Positions 9,974-22,012 of a DNA stretch of 64,000 nucleotides are shown here, piece after piece. Source of the DNA: Begonia masoniana (lineage: Eukaryota > Streptophyta > Magnoliopsida > Cucurbitales > Begoniaceae); assembly GCA_022432975.1 (NCBI GenBank), contig CM039502.1:21725228-21789227 (forward strand), given 5' to 3'. Position numbers and translations under genes: made by a program. How positions within the stretch are numbered: position 1 is the stretch's first letter; each line of letters opens with the position of its first letter. The notes under the pieces are model-generated. The model ran no database searches, had not been told where the DNA came from, and was given only the letters and a program-made list of their open reading frames with translations.

Positions 9974-12355
9974 TGTAACGACCCCAGAAGGATCGTCACA
10001 CATTCCGTATCTTTCTTAATCATTTATTCATTATTGGTAATATATTTTTTTTTTGAAACATAACTTAGCTCAAGATGTCATGCGTGATTCACTAGGTATC
10101 GCTCAGCAAAGAAATACATTACACATCTGCCGGCGGGCAGTGCAATGTGTATCAGCTGAAGAGGAACTTAAACCCTTAGACTGCATATACCGATAAAGAA
10201 ATAAACCACATCTACCGGTCACTAGACGACAAAATTATACTTACATCTTCCGATGGCTTAAACACCCTACATCTGCCGGTCACTGGACGATGAAATAACA
10301 CTTACATCATCAAGTAACTTAAATACACTCTACATCTGCCGGTCACTGGACAATGAAATAACACTTACATCATCCGGTAACTTAAGTACACTTCATCTGC
10401 CGATCACTAGACGACAAAATAGCACTTTCATCATCCGATAGCTTAACCCTCTACATCTGCTGATCACTAGACGACAAAATAGCACTTTCATCATCCGATG
10501 ACACTCTACATCTGCCGATCACTAGACGACAAAATAGTACTTTCATCATCAGATAGCTTAGACACTCTACATCTGCCGGTCACTGAACGATGAAATAACA
10601 CATACATCATCCGGTAATCTAAATACACTTCATCTGCCGATCACTAGACGACAAAATAGCACTTTCATCATTCGATAGGCATAACCTTCACTGATTTCAA
10701 CTTCAATGGCATAACATTCATACTAATGAAAATCAGTAACTCACCCAGAATTCATATAGCGGAAGACTTCAGCAAACAGACCGTTCAATACTCCTAAAAA
10801 TTATTTCCAGATTGAGTGGTCAACAGACAGCTTCGAAAGAAGACTCAATATTATAAAATAGACTCATCCTACTCAAACTATCATATTCATTATCGTAACT
10901 AAAATCATAAAAACATTAACCAGGGGTCTCATTTGCCATCCAGCCACAGAAATTACACCCTGATCACCTTCCAGCAACCAAACTTAGACATCATCATAAA
11001 CTTTGGGATCCTCACCTGAAATCTCGTCACCGACATCATAAGGTTTAAATTATAAGCCTAATGCTTAGTAAGGAATGCAATACTAACAAGTATGCATGAA
11101 TGCTCATTTGAGAAACAAATGCTCATGAATTCTTTCTTGTTCGTATTCATACACAAAATCTCCATTCTTATTCATCATTCATATTCATCAATCATATTCA
11201 TCATACATATTCATAAATCATATTCTTCGTTCATGTTGTGTGGATTAAGAGAGGATTTGTGCCGGTAAAGGGGGTTGATAGTGAGAGTGTACATAATCCC
11301 TTGCGGGTCGTAATCATGGTCCTTCCTTTTGGACAGTGACATACGTCAAACCGCCCCCAACCCTCCCTTAATTCACGTTGCATAAGATTTACTTCATTAT
11401 CTTACTTTATTCATGAGAAAACCATGCTCTTAAAATATTTTCATATGCATAAAATAGTCATGATGCATGTACATGGAAATTCTTAAATCATCAAGCTACA
11501 GAACAGAGCACTATCCAACATGGAACCTTACCATTGAACTAATCATCAACATAAATGCTAGTCAGTAACATAAGGAACTACTAATCATCGTATGAGTTTC
11601 TACCTAGCATCCTTTGATGTAGGGTCCTAAAGACCGAGAAACCTATACATTCACTTACTTGGTCTCCTTAGCAATTTGAGCTCCTTTCTCTTCAAACTTC
11701 TTCACCTAAAACATTTACATTGCAGTAGTTAAAACAAAACCCTATTAGTTCTAACCACAAGTCATCCTAGGATCTAATAGCTAAAGTCACTCTCGAATCC
11801 TTAGTATAGTTCTCTGTGCAGTTTGAAATCCAAAACCCAAAACAAACAAATTCGATTAGCAATAACTCAGGGTTGGTTGTTTAATGTCCAAAATCGATTC
11901 GGAATGACATTACCACTTTCAGATTTTAAAATATCCTTACTAATACTCGGCCATTGAAAAATCCAGAACCTCAACACATAGCTGAAAACAGAGCTTAACG
12001 ACTAAAAGATAGCTACATTGCCAAACTCGTACCTCGAGCACAAAGTAGCCGAGAAGCAGCAAGGAAACGATCGTCGAAGGAGGGATTTTCTGCTGACAGA
12101 GAGCGAGAGCTCGGGAGGGAAAGTCGCCGAGAGTAAGAGATGACGGCTACAGTGGTTTAAGTGAGGTTTGAATCCTTTCCTTTTTCTTTAACTACTGGTC
12201 TCATTCCTCCATTATTACAACTTTGCCACACAACCTAGTTTAAATCCACATGTAATTAATTAGGCTTGGCATAAAACTCTAAACCGTGAAGATTGAATAT
12301 TCATGACCGTTAATACAGTTAGGAAGTCACCTGGTTGAAGTTGTCGGGTGTTACA
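9974..12355 (-). mobile_element. Solo LTR G
   Basis: The ends are TGTAACGACCCC (left) and GGGTGTTACA (right), flanked by the 5-bp target-site duplication GTATT (9969-9973 and 12356-12360). No internal domain is present, so it is a solo LTR left by LTR-LTR recombination. The module lies on the minus strand: mini-exon 11705-11659 (47 nt), donor AA/GTAAGTGAAT at 11658, hairpin GGTCTTTAGGACC, word CCTACATCAAAGG, TTACTAAGCATTAGG, and an acceptor position reading GATGTCG/GTGA (11031) in which the A of AG is mutated. A dispersed repeat block occupies 10095-10680. Confidence 0.92.
10095..10685 (-). repeat. Degenerate tandem repeats inside LTR G
   Basis: About eight imperfect repeats of roughly 50-65 bp, built from CATCTGCCGRTCACT, AGACGACAAAATA and TTTCATCATCCGATAG words. 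They lie near the 3' (U5) side of the minus-oriented LTR. Related CATC/CGATC words recur in LTRs I and J. Confidence 0.8.
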
Positions 12356-13319
12356 GTATTGATGGTAGAATAAAAGTATAATGATGATGTTTGATAGTAG
12401 TAGGGATTCTTGGTGAGTCGGGTAGCCTAGGATAGAACGTTAGCGATTAGGTAAGTGTTTTGTTCACCTACGGGCTCTGGATGTTTAAGAAATGTTAAGA
12501 ATCATTTTTGATGAATGTTATGCGTGTAAATTCCCTCATGCATTATGTTTTTCCGAGATGATCACACGAAATGTTTTATGAGCATGTTTTTATTAAAAGT
12601 GAAGTAAAGAATGAAAACGAAACAAGGATCTCACGTGATATGTTATATGTTCTTACGGGACAAGTTATGGTTCTCACGGGGCAAGTCATGGTTCTCACGG
12701 GGCAAGTATGTGGTCTACTAAGTAGACGATTGTGTTAACATTAAAGAAATGAAACGAAAAGAACATGTTTTATAAATGTCATGCATTTATGTAATTGTTA
12801 TGTTTAGTGCACTCTTTACTAAGCATTAGGCTTACTGCTTATATCGTATGATGTAGGTGACGAGATCGAAGGTGATGAACCTCCTTTTGATGACAAGGCA
12901 TAGGTGTTCAACGGACGGTGCTCATGGTGACGGGATGTGTTTTGACAAGGCTTACTGACTGTGGGTGTGCTTCGAGCGATGTTTTGGTATATGTAAGTAA
13001 ATGTGATAGATGTAGGATTAGTGGATTATGATTATGGATGAAATGTATAGTTGTTAGCTTGGAGATTACGTTGATTTGGATGATTTTATAGATGGGTTTG
13101 CGTTTGTTAGTTTTTATGAGTTTCCGTTGCGTATGTTGATGTTATGATTTAGTTATTGAGTCGAATTTTAGGAATTAGGGGTGAGAAATTGTGGATTAAT
13201 GTGTGGTTTATTAGGTGGAGATAGATGGATGAATTGAGGTATTTATATTGATGAATTTTTAGGTGAAAAGGTGGAGGAAATGACAAAGGAGGAATAAAAG
13301 AGAGAAAGGAGGGCGCTGG

Positions 13320-13895
13320 GCTTGCGCAGAGCGCGCGACAGGCGCTCTACCCTGCTCAGCCGATCGATCAGCGCCCATATGGCCGATCGATCGGCAAAAT
13401 ACCTGTTTCTGGAAGAAATTTCAGAGAGTTTGCCGATCGATTAGCAGGGTAGCCGATCGATCGGCCAATTGTAGCAGCACGCAGGCGCAACAGGTGCAAG
13501 CACGGCGCGCGCGACAAGTGCGCGCAGGGTGCGTGCCGTGGCTGCGCGATAGGCGAGCGTGGCACGCGCAGCATGGGCTCGCAGGGCACGCCATGGTCAC
13601 GCGGTTGACGTGCGCGGCGCGTGCGGCATTGGGTACTGCGCAATGCGCTGGCGGTTGATGTGTGCGGCTCACGCTACACGGGTGCTCAGGGTGCACGTCG
13701 TGGCTGCGCAGCGTACGCTCGCACGGCACGGGTGTGCAGGGCGCACGCTATGGCCGCATCGCGCACACTTGTGGTTGAAGGACGCGGTGCGCGCGGGGCG
13801 CCCGCCGTGGCTGTGCTGTGCGCGCGGCACGGGTGTGCGGGGCGCACCCCTTGGTTGTGTGGCACCCGCGTGTAGTTGACATGCGCGCAGAAAGC
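13320..13895. repeat. GC-rich low-complexity block with GATCGATC palindromes in LTR A
   Basis: A strongly GC-rich tract of GCGCGCG, GGCACGGGTG and GCGCACGC words. Its left part (13360-13465) contains the palindrome GCCGATCGATCGGC twice plus degenerate copies. The truncated 5' LTR has only a short version. The long open frames on both strands here reflect base composition, not genes. Confidence 0.75.
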
Positions 13896-14100
13896 TGGGC
13901 GCGCCCTATGCCTTAGCCCTCCATGTCTTTATGGGTCCCAAGTGTACTATGATGTTTTTTGACCTTAGAAGAGTCGTTTTAAATATGTTTTAAGTTAGAC
14001 CCTATATGTCGATAGAGGTAGATCAAATGTCTAAGTCCGTTTTCTTTAAAGTGTTAAGTAAAAATGAAAAATTTTATTCGATCGAACAAGGGTTTAAGTA

Positions 14101-14347
14101 AAAGTTATGTCACGACTAGTCCATGGCGGCCCTGATGGGATTGGGGTCGACACAAATGTGGAATTCAGTATTGAGTTGCTACCTGGAATGACGCCAATCT
14201 CTAAAGTTCCTTATAGAATGGCGTCAAGCGAATTAAAGGAGTTAAAGATTCAACTTGATGATTTGCTGGAGAAAAAATTTATCCAACCAAGTTTCTCACC
14301 ATGGGGAGCTCCGTTTTTATTTGTGAAGAAAAAGGATGGATCGATGA
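14101..14347 (+). pseudogene. Element B pol, part 1 (RT N-terminal region)
   Basis: Encodes the segment just before and at the start of a Ty3/gypsy reverse transcriptase: [32 protein letters not shown] and [15 protein letters not shown]. The frame is open and stops exactly where element F is inserted; the last five bases, GATGA (14343-14347), are the target site, repeated at 28601. Reading resumes at 28606. Upstream gag and protease of B are absent because the sequence abuts the element A LTR, a junction produced by deletion or rearrangement. Confidence 0.85.
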
Positions 14348-15572
14348 TGTAACGCCCCCGAACCCACCCCGGCTCGGTGCGCTACTTTGCTAACCAATCC
14401 CCGTTAAAACCTAATTTAATTGTCATAAACCCCAAAATATAAAATAAAACTAACACAGCGGAATTTAAAACTAAGTCTCCCAAAGCTCTCTTATGTCGTA
14501 CCTAGCGGCCTAGATTCACTAATTTCCCTTAATCCTAACTGTTAAGAACCACGGAGTCCTCCCCGGAAATTTTGGCAAAGTAACGCCTGCAAATGGCGCC
14601 TCCAAAATGCTAGGTACCTGCAACCAAATCAATCTTCAACCAGATCCAAATATTTTTACTCAACTATCCACTCAACTATCCAGTATACGAAATCTCCAAA
14701 TAGCAGTAAAGAGGGAAACTAAAATACGAACATCCTTAAGTGAAGAAAGTCCACAGTATAGGGTGACACATCACCCTTAACTATTAGGGGTGAGCATGGT
14801 CCGGTCCGGTCTGGTTTTGAGAATGTACTGGACCGGACCATGGGATTTGGGATTTTTATCCCGAAGCCCAGAACCGGCCCAACAAGAGACCGGGACCGGA
14901 CCAGACCAGACCGAAAGTTTCGGTCCGGTCCCGGTTTCTCCCACCATAATGCTGAATTTTGTTTTTTTATTTCAAAAATAAAAAATTTCAATATTGCATA
15001 CATATTTTTTCCAATATAATCAACATAATAACTATCTATGTTTAAATATATTAAAAGTAACATATATTAAGTCAACTATCTATATTTAAAATTCAATCAA
15101 ACTATCTATGATTAAAATAAAATCTAATAAGATAAAATAAATTTAATATTCAAATGAAATCCAACTATTTAACATAAAAATTTAATTCAACTGTTCAACA
15201 TTATAAAATATAATAAAATTTGATAAACTAAATTCAATATCTAAAATAAATCCAACTATCTAATATAAAAACTCAATCCAACTATCTAACATTATAAAAT
15301 ATAACGAAATCTAATAAACCAGATTCAACATACAAAATAAATCCAATTATCTTCTAACAATCAAACTAAATTTAATTATCTAAAAATACAAATTAAATAG
15401 TAAATCCAACTAAATAGTTAATTTCAATCCAACTTTCAAACTATTAGAGATAAACATTAAAATGAAGTAAATAATTGCAAAAACATCAAGTCATCGATGT
15501 GTTATCTTCTACTTGTATAAAATTTTCATCGGTAGGGTCAGTGGAATCTGCAAAGTAAAAATATTAAAGACA

Positions 15573-17625
15573 TTAGTTATTCATTAAAAATAAACATATG
15601 AAACAAATAAATATTAGAATGTTCGAACCTTCTTCTGTAATTGTCATAGTAATATCTTCAAAATCATCTTCATTGTTTGTACTTGTAGAAATTTTGAAAG
15701 GATTGAATGTTTTGAGCCAACTTTGGGAGCATATAAAAGCTTCAACACTTTGAGGGCTTAGCGAACTGTGAAAGACATCAACAACACGACCACCACAACT
15801 AAAAGCAGATTCTGACGCCACCGTAGAAATTGGAATGATCAATATATCTTTCGCAATTGTACTCAAAAATCGATATTTATCGGAGTTCCTCTTCCACCAA
15901 AATAATATGTTAGAACTGCCTGAAATATTCTCTAATTTCTTAGACAAATATAGATCAATCTCTGAAGTATTACTTTCCTCATTTGTCTCGAAAGAATTGT
16001 CAGGCCCATAAAACATCGAGTACACTGCACTTGAACGATCTTGATTCAAATAACTCATTGACGTTGGAGACCTTTGTTGACTATTGCTGGTACTTGGAGT
16101 ATGGTCTTCATTGGTTGTATCACTTTTATATTCGATATACAACTTTGCAAGTACATCGTCCACCTGCTTTGCGTATTGTGCAGCTCTTTCATTGCCAAAT
16201 AAAATAGCTAAACAATGCCTTAAAAATTTAGTTTTGCAACTTGGATCAAGAACAAGAGCAACACAGACAAGCATGTTTATTTTTTCAAAGGATCCCCAAT
16301 ATTTATCAAACTTCTTTTCCATATCGTTGGCCATTCTTCTTAGCGTAAAATTATCGCTTTTACCATATCTCTCGATAGCAATCTTCAAATTACACACTTC
16401 ACCTACATACATATTCGCTGTAATATGCAGAGAAGCAGAAATACGGAGTGTCATAGTATAAAATGTCTATAAAAATTTTATGTATTCTCGAATGCATGAC
16501 CAATCTTCAGATGTGGGTAAACCTTCCACTTCCATTTCATTCAAAAAAGAGCTATCATTCTCTACTAATTTTTCAAAAGCTTTTTCATACTTCTCAGCGC
16601 TTGCCAACATCAAATACAGTCGAATTCCAACAAGTAGGAACGTTGAGCGACAAATTACTTTTACAAGTAATTTTAACCGCATCAACGCAAGCTTTGAATT
16701 GTTGCAATCTTCCCGGAGAAGACCTTACGTATTTAACAACTTTTCGTATCCTCGCTATGGACTCATGATGTTCTTTCAAACCATCAGAAACAATCAAATT
16801 GAGGATATGTGCAAAACATCTTACGTGCATATGATCGCCATTTAAAATCAACCCTTTCCAATTTCGAATTGTTTTTGTCAAATAGGAAATAGCAACGTCG
16901 TTGGAAGAAGCATTGTCAATGGTTATAGTTGTAACATTTTCAATCTCCCAATTAAGCAAACATTTTTCAACTTCCTTACCAATAGATTCACCCTTATGGT
17001 TTGGAATCAAACAAAAATTCAATATCTTCTTTTGCACATGCCAATCTTCATCAACATAATGACATGTCAGTACCATGTAATTCAAATTCTGAATAGAGGT
17101 CCATGTATCAGTGGTCAAACATACCCTCTGTGATGTTATAAAAAAACACTCCTTCAATTTGGTTTTTTCTTTCTGATATATTTTGCGAATATCTCTTGCT
17201 ACTGTAAACCTTGATGGCATAATAAATTTGGGATTGAGATACAGACAAAACGTCCTAAAACCAATTCCTTCTACCAATTTCAGTGAAAATTCATCCATAA
17301 TAATCATCTTTGCTAGAAATTCTCTAGCAGTCATTGTAGTAAATATGGGAATACTAGCAGTGTTGATCTCATTATGCTTAAACAACAAATCTTTTTGCTC
17401 ACTGTCTACGTTTCGTGGGAACTTTTTGCACACTTTAATATGTTTTACTAAACTTGAAGTTCCATTTTTCGTGGGGTGTGCTACATACATCTGTCCACAA
17501 TAATTACATTTAGCTGAAACAGTGTTCGGTATCCTACTGAAGTGAATCCAAACTACAGACTTAGTTCTTTTCGATTCGACATGGGAACTTTCACTATGAG
17601 GAACATCCATCCTATCGTGCAACAA
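15573..17625 (-). pseudogene. hAT transposase (BED zinc finger, RICESLEEPER-like), broken
   Basis: The N-terminal part (17625-16594) has a BED-type zinc finger (VWIHFSRI, CNYCGQMY, SSLVKHIKVCKKFP with C-C-H-C spacing). The catalytic-domain words LTTDTWTS, TCHYVDEDW, TIDNASSNDVA and RCFAHILNLIV follow. The C-terminal part (16454-15573) has VALVLDPSCKTKFL and ends in the hAT dimerisation region (DILIIPISTVASESAFSCGG, VEAFICSQSWLK). One frameshift lies at about 16620-16640, between the end of the first frame and the segment LMLASAEKYEKAFEKLV. One in-frame TAG follows at about 16466-16468. Otherwise it is nearly complete at roughly 690 codons, the usual size for plant hAT transposases, so inactivation is fairly recent. 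Confidence 0.92.
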
Positions 17626-18880
17626 AAAACAATAAACAGATCAACACATTAATCAACCTACATCAACTACCCAAATTAGCACAAAACAGCAACAAATTAA
17701 TCCCAAATCTGCACAGCAAAACAGCAAGATGCAAACAACAAATTTAACACTAAACAAAAACTTAACAAAACACTAAACAACAAATTTAACATTAAATTAA
17801 ATGCCTTGAATCACATCCTACCCAACCTTATTGATCCTCTTTAAACATTACAACAAGAAAGTGAGAGTGAAAGCAGATATGGATGAGGGAGAGAGCGAGA
17901 GCACTTGCAAACAAGATTCATCTAAAGGAGAAAATGGGTGACTCTAGGATCACAAGCAAAACACAGCAAAGAACAATGACACTATCTGCATTTCTACACA
18001 AAAAGTGAAAGCAGATATGAATGAGGAGAATTAGGAATAACAGTGTCTTCAATGTTGAAGCCTTTCGTCCACTTTATTAGTGATCCTGATGAAAAAATCA
18101 GGGACAAAAGAATCACCTAAACTCAGGACAATCTAAACAACTAAAAACGACATTAAAACACCCTGTTAACTAAGCAGACACGTGACACTCAAACATGAAC
18201 AATACTAACAGTTAAGAAAGAAAGAAACAGAACATCCTAAACAACTCAACAGAAACGTCAAAGGAAGAAATTAACCCGATGATTTACATGATAAATATCC
18301 TTAATGATCAAACAAAATTATTCATGATTCAAGCATGCAAAACAGTGTCATTTATGAAAAACAGAAAAGACATAACAAACACAAAGAGAAGAACAAAACA
18401 GAGAAAAACAACAGACGAAAAAAACAAACATCTTAGTTTTTCCTAAATAGAAAAAAAAAACACGAACAGGGGTGATCGAAACATCACAGAACAGAAAAAA
18501 AAACAGAGGAAACAGACATGAAAATTACGTGCAACAAAATATTTGATTGAATGCATGGTGTATTTGGGAAAAAAAAATTAAACTCACCTGAAAATTAAAC
18601 TCGCGAGCCGAGGCCGAGCCCTAACTTCTTAGAGAGTGAGGCGTGAACACCGAACGGTGAAGGGTGAACTGCGCTCTGATTACAGAACCACCGAAGAAGG
18701 CAGATTGATTGAAACTGCGGAACCGGATTGCAGAATCGTGATGACGAACAGGGATCGTGAGCAGTGAATCGTGAATTGACTGAATTCGTGATGAACAGAT
18801 GAAGAATAGGGGTGCGGCGCCGGGTGAGCGACTAGCGTCGCGAGAGCAGTTACGGAATTACCTGTAAAGAATGTAAAATG
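17626..18880. other. 5' non-coding part of the hAT element
   Basis: An A-rich, C-poor stretch between the transposase start and the right subterminal GGTCC block. The segment 18596-18850 has a splice-like CTCACCTG near 18585 and GC-rich sequence, and may hold the leader exon and promoter of the transposase (minus strand). No ORF is recognised. Confidence 0.45.
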
Positions 18881-19315
18881 CGGTCCACGGTCCTAGTCTC
18901 GGGATTTTAGTACCAGACCAAAGATTGGACCGAACCAGATGGGAATTCATCTGGGAGGACCGGTCCCGGACCAAACAACCAGAAAGACCGACCAAAACTG
19001 GACCAAAACCAGCGGTCCGGTACGGTTCTCGGGAGGCGGTCCAGTCCTACTCACCCCTATTAACTATGACTATATTATATAACAAATCCAAATAGCTATA
19101 CCATAACTGTCAAAATATCAACCAAAAAGAGTCACGCATTCCCATCAATTCCACAACCAGACATCTACAATAACTATCAAAATACAAAGTCCCACATCCC
19201 CCGAAGACCATGGTCGAGGCGCCCAGACAACTGCCCGCACCGGCGTGCCCCGTGTGCCACCGACCTGCAGCCTAATCCTGGCTCCCTCGTCTAGCTCACC
19301 TGTGTACCTCGTCCT

Positions 19316-22012
19316 TAACATCGAAGCGTTCACGGAACCTTCTGCTTAACATCGAAGCGTTCACGGAACCTTCTGCTTAACATCGAAGCGTTCACGGAAC
19401 CTTCTGCTTAACATCGAAGCGTTCCCGGAACCTTCTGCTTAACATCGAAGCGTTCATAAAACCTTCTGCATAACATCGAAGCGTTCGCAGAACCTTCTGC
19501 TTAACATCGAAGCGTTCATAAAACCTTCTGCATAACATCGAAGCGTTCATAAAACCTTCTGCATAACATCGAAGCGTTCATAAAACCTTCTGCATAACAT
19601 CGAAGCGTTCGCAGAACCTTCTGCTTAACATCGAAGCGTTCATAAAACCTTCTGCATAACATCGAAGCGTTCATAAAACCTTCTGCATAACATCGAAGCG
19701 TTCATAAAACCTTCTGCATAACATCGAAGCGTTCCCGGAACCTTCTGCTTAACATCGAAGCGTTCACGGAACCTTCTGCTTAACATCGAAGCGTTCATAA
19801 AACCTTCTGCATAACATCGAAGCGTTCCCGGAACCTTCTGCTTAACATCGAAGCGTTCATAAAACCTTCTGCATAACATCGAAGCGTTCACGGAACCTTC
19901 TGCTTAACATCGAAGCGTTCATAAAACCTTCTGCATAACATCGAAGCGTTCACGGAACCTTCTGCTTAACATCGAAGCGTTCGCAGAACCTTCTGCTTAA
20001 CATCGAAGCGTTCATAAAACCTTCTGCATAACATCGAAGCGTTCACGGAACCTTCTGCTTAACATCGAAGCGTTCACGGAACCTTCTGCTTAACATCGAA
20101 GCGTTCCCGGAACCTTCTGCTTAACATCGAAGCGTTCGCAGAACCTTCTGCTTAACATCGAAGCGTTCCCGGAACCTTCTGCTTAACATCGAAGCGTTCC
20201 CGGAACCTTCTGCTTAACATCGAAGCGTTCACGGAACCTTCTGCTTAACATCGAAGCGTTCACGGAACCTTCTGCTTAACATCGAAGCGTTCGCAGAACC
20301 TTCTGCTTAACATCGAAGCGTTCCCGGAACCTTCTGCTTAACATCGAAGCGTTCGCAGAACCTTCTGCTTAACATCGAAGCGTTCACGGAACCTTCTGCT
20401 TAACATCGAAGCGTTCACGGAACCTTCTGCTTAACATCGAAGCGTTCATAAAACCTTCTGCATAACATCGAAGCGTTCCCGGAACCTTCTGCTTAACATC
20501 GAAGCGTTCACGGAACCTTCTGCTTAACATCGAAGCGTTCCCGGAACCTTCTGCTTAACATCGAAGCGTTCATAAAACCTTCTGCATAACATCGAAGCGT
20601 TCCCGGAACCTTCTGCTTAACATCGAAGCGTTCACGGAACCTTCTGCTTAACATCGAAGCGTTCCCGGAACCTTCTGCTTAACATCGAAGCGTTCATAAA
20701 ACCTTCTGCATAACATCGAAGCGTTCATAAAACCTTCTGCATAACATCGAAGCGTTCATAAAACCTTCTGCATAACATCGAAGCGTTCACGGAACCTTCT
20801 GCTTAACATCGAAGCGTTCGCAGAACCTTCTGCTTAACATCGAAGCGTTCATAAAACCTTCTGCATAACATCGAAGCGTTCACAGAACCTTCTACATAAC
20901 ATCGAAGCGTTCACGGAACCTTCTGCTTAACATCGAAGCGTTCACGGAACCTTCTGCTTAACATCGAAGCGTTCCCGGAACCTTCTGCTTAACATCGAAG
21001 CGTTCCCGAAACCTTCTGCTTAACATCGAAGCATTCCCGGAACCTTCTGCTTAACATCGAAGCGTTCCCGGAACCTTCTGCTTAACATCGAAGCGTTCAC
21101 GGAACCTTCTGCTTAACATCGAAGCGTTCACGGAACCTTCTGCTTAACATCGAAGCGTTCACGGAACCTTCTGCTTAACATCGAAGCGTTCATAAAACCT
21201 TCTGCATAACATCGAAGCGTTCACGGAACCTTCTGCTTAACATCGAAGCGTTCATAAAACCTTCTGCTTAACATCGAAGCGTTCCCGGAACCTTCTGCAT
21301 AACATCGAAGCGTTCCCGAAACCTTCTGCTTAACATCGAAGCGTTCCCGGAACCTTCTGCTTAACATCGAAGCGTTCACGGAACCTTCTGCTTAACATCG
21401 AAGCGTTCACGGAACCTTCTGCTTAAAATCGAAGCGTTCCTGGAACCTTCTGCTTAACATCGAAGCGTTCCCGGAACCTTCTGCTTAACATTAAAGCGTT
21501 CTCAGAACCTTCTGCTTAACATCGAAGCGTTCGCAGAACCTTCTGCTTAACATCGAAGCGTTCACGGAACCTTCTGCTTAACATCGAAGCGTTCACGGAA
21601 CCTTCTGCTTAACATCGAAGCGTTCCCGGAACCTTCTGCTTAACATCGAAGCGTTCACGGAACCTTCTGCTTAACATCGAAGCGTTCACGGAACCTTCTG
21701 CTTAACATCGAAGCGTTCACGGAACCTTCTGCTTAACATCGAAGCGTTCACGGAACCTTCTGCTTAACATCGAAGCGTTCACAGAACCTTCTGCTTAACA
21801 TCGAAGCGTTCCCGGAACCTTCTGCTTAACATCGAAGCGTTCACGGAACCTTCTGCTTAACATCGAAGCGTTCACGGAACCTTCTGCATAACATCGAAGC
21901 GTTCCCGGAACCTTCTGCATAACATCGAAGCGTTCCCGGAACCTTCTGCTTAACATCGAAGCGTTCACGGAACCTTCTGCTTAACATCGAAGCGTTCGCA
22001 GAACCTTCTGCT
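19316..22012. repeat. 31-bp minisatellite, 87 units
   Basis: A head-to-tail array of a 31-bp unit starting TAACATCGAAGCGTTC and ending AACCTTCTGCT. The array is exactly 2697 bp, or 87 x 31, so it holds essentially only substitutions and no net indels. Units differ mainly at a 5-base site (CACGG, CCCGG, GCAGA or ATAAA). The ATAAA type is usually coupled to GCATAAC at the unit end, with a few exceptions near the distal end. It lies inside the putative second leader intron of the F LTR. Open frames across it are repeat artefacts. Confidence 0.98.

Larger units (their letters stand above)
9065..14100 (+). mobile_element. 3' LTR of element A, interrupted by solo LTR G
   Basis: Begins TGTAATGCCCGG after the polypurine tract and continues past the inserted solo LTR G (9974-12355) to about 14100, where it meets element B sequence without a recognisable LTR terminus. 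Leader-like splice signals: donor CTCTAG/GTAAGC at 9490/9491, acceptor TCTTAG/GTAACC at 9880/9881, a 47-nt mini-exon 9881-9927, donor CCAG/GTAAGTGAG at 9928, hairpin GCCCTTAAGGC, word CCTACGTCGTA, then TTTACTAAGCATTAGG at about 12815 and acceptor TATGATGTAG/GTGA at 12856. Without the nested LTR the second intron would be about 542 nt. Three copies of a TTCTCACGGGGCAAG word lie at about 12652-12710. Confidence 0.8.
14785..19059 (-). mobile_element. hAT-superfamily DNA transposon, 4275 bp
   Basis: Starts TAGGGGTGAGCATGG and ends CTCACCCCTA, giving short terminal inverted repeats (TAGGGGTGAG). It is flanked by an exact 8-bp duplication TTAACTAT (14777-14784, 19060-19067), the hAT hallmark. The homologous point of the sister LTR (about 27195-27203) still shows the empty site with a single TTAACTAT. 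Subterminal regions are rich in GGTCCGG/CCGGACC words on both sides (14800-14935 and 18880-19045), candidate transposase-binding sites. The transposase pseudogene lies in the middle on the minus strand. Confidence 0.95.

Noticed and set aside
13368..13880. Overlapping open frames on both strands with Arg/Ala/His-rich translations
   Set aside because: They come from the GC-rich low-complexity block of the A LTR. No domain, both strands open, and the block is absent from the other LTR copy.
19640..19891. Repetitive ORF inside the 31-bp array
   Set aside because: 31 is not a multiple of 3, so all frames cycle through the same three peptides. The ATAAA units introduce stops. It is an artefact of the repeat.
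19316..22012. CRISPR-like regular repeat array
   Set aside because: Units are contiguous with no spacers, and the context is an LTR in plant DNA. It is a minisatellite.
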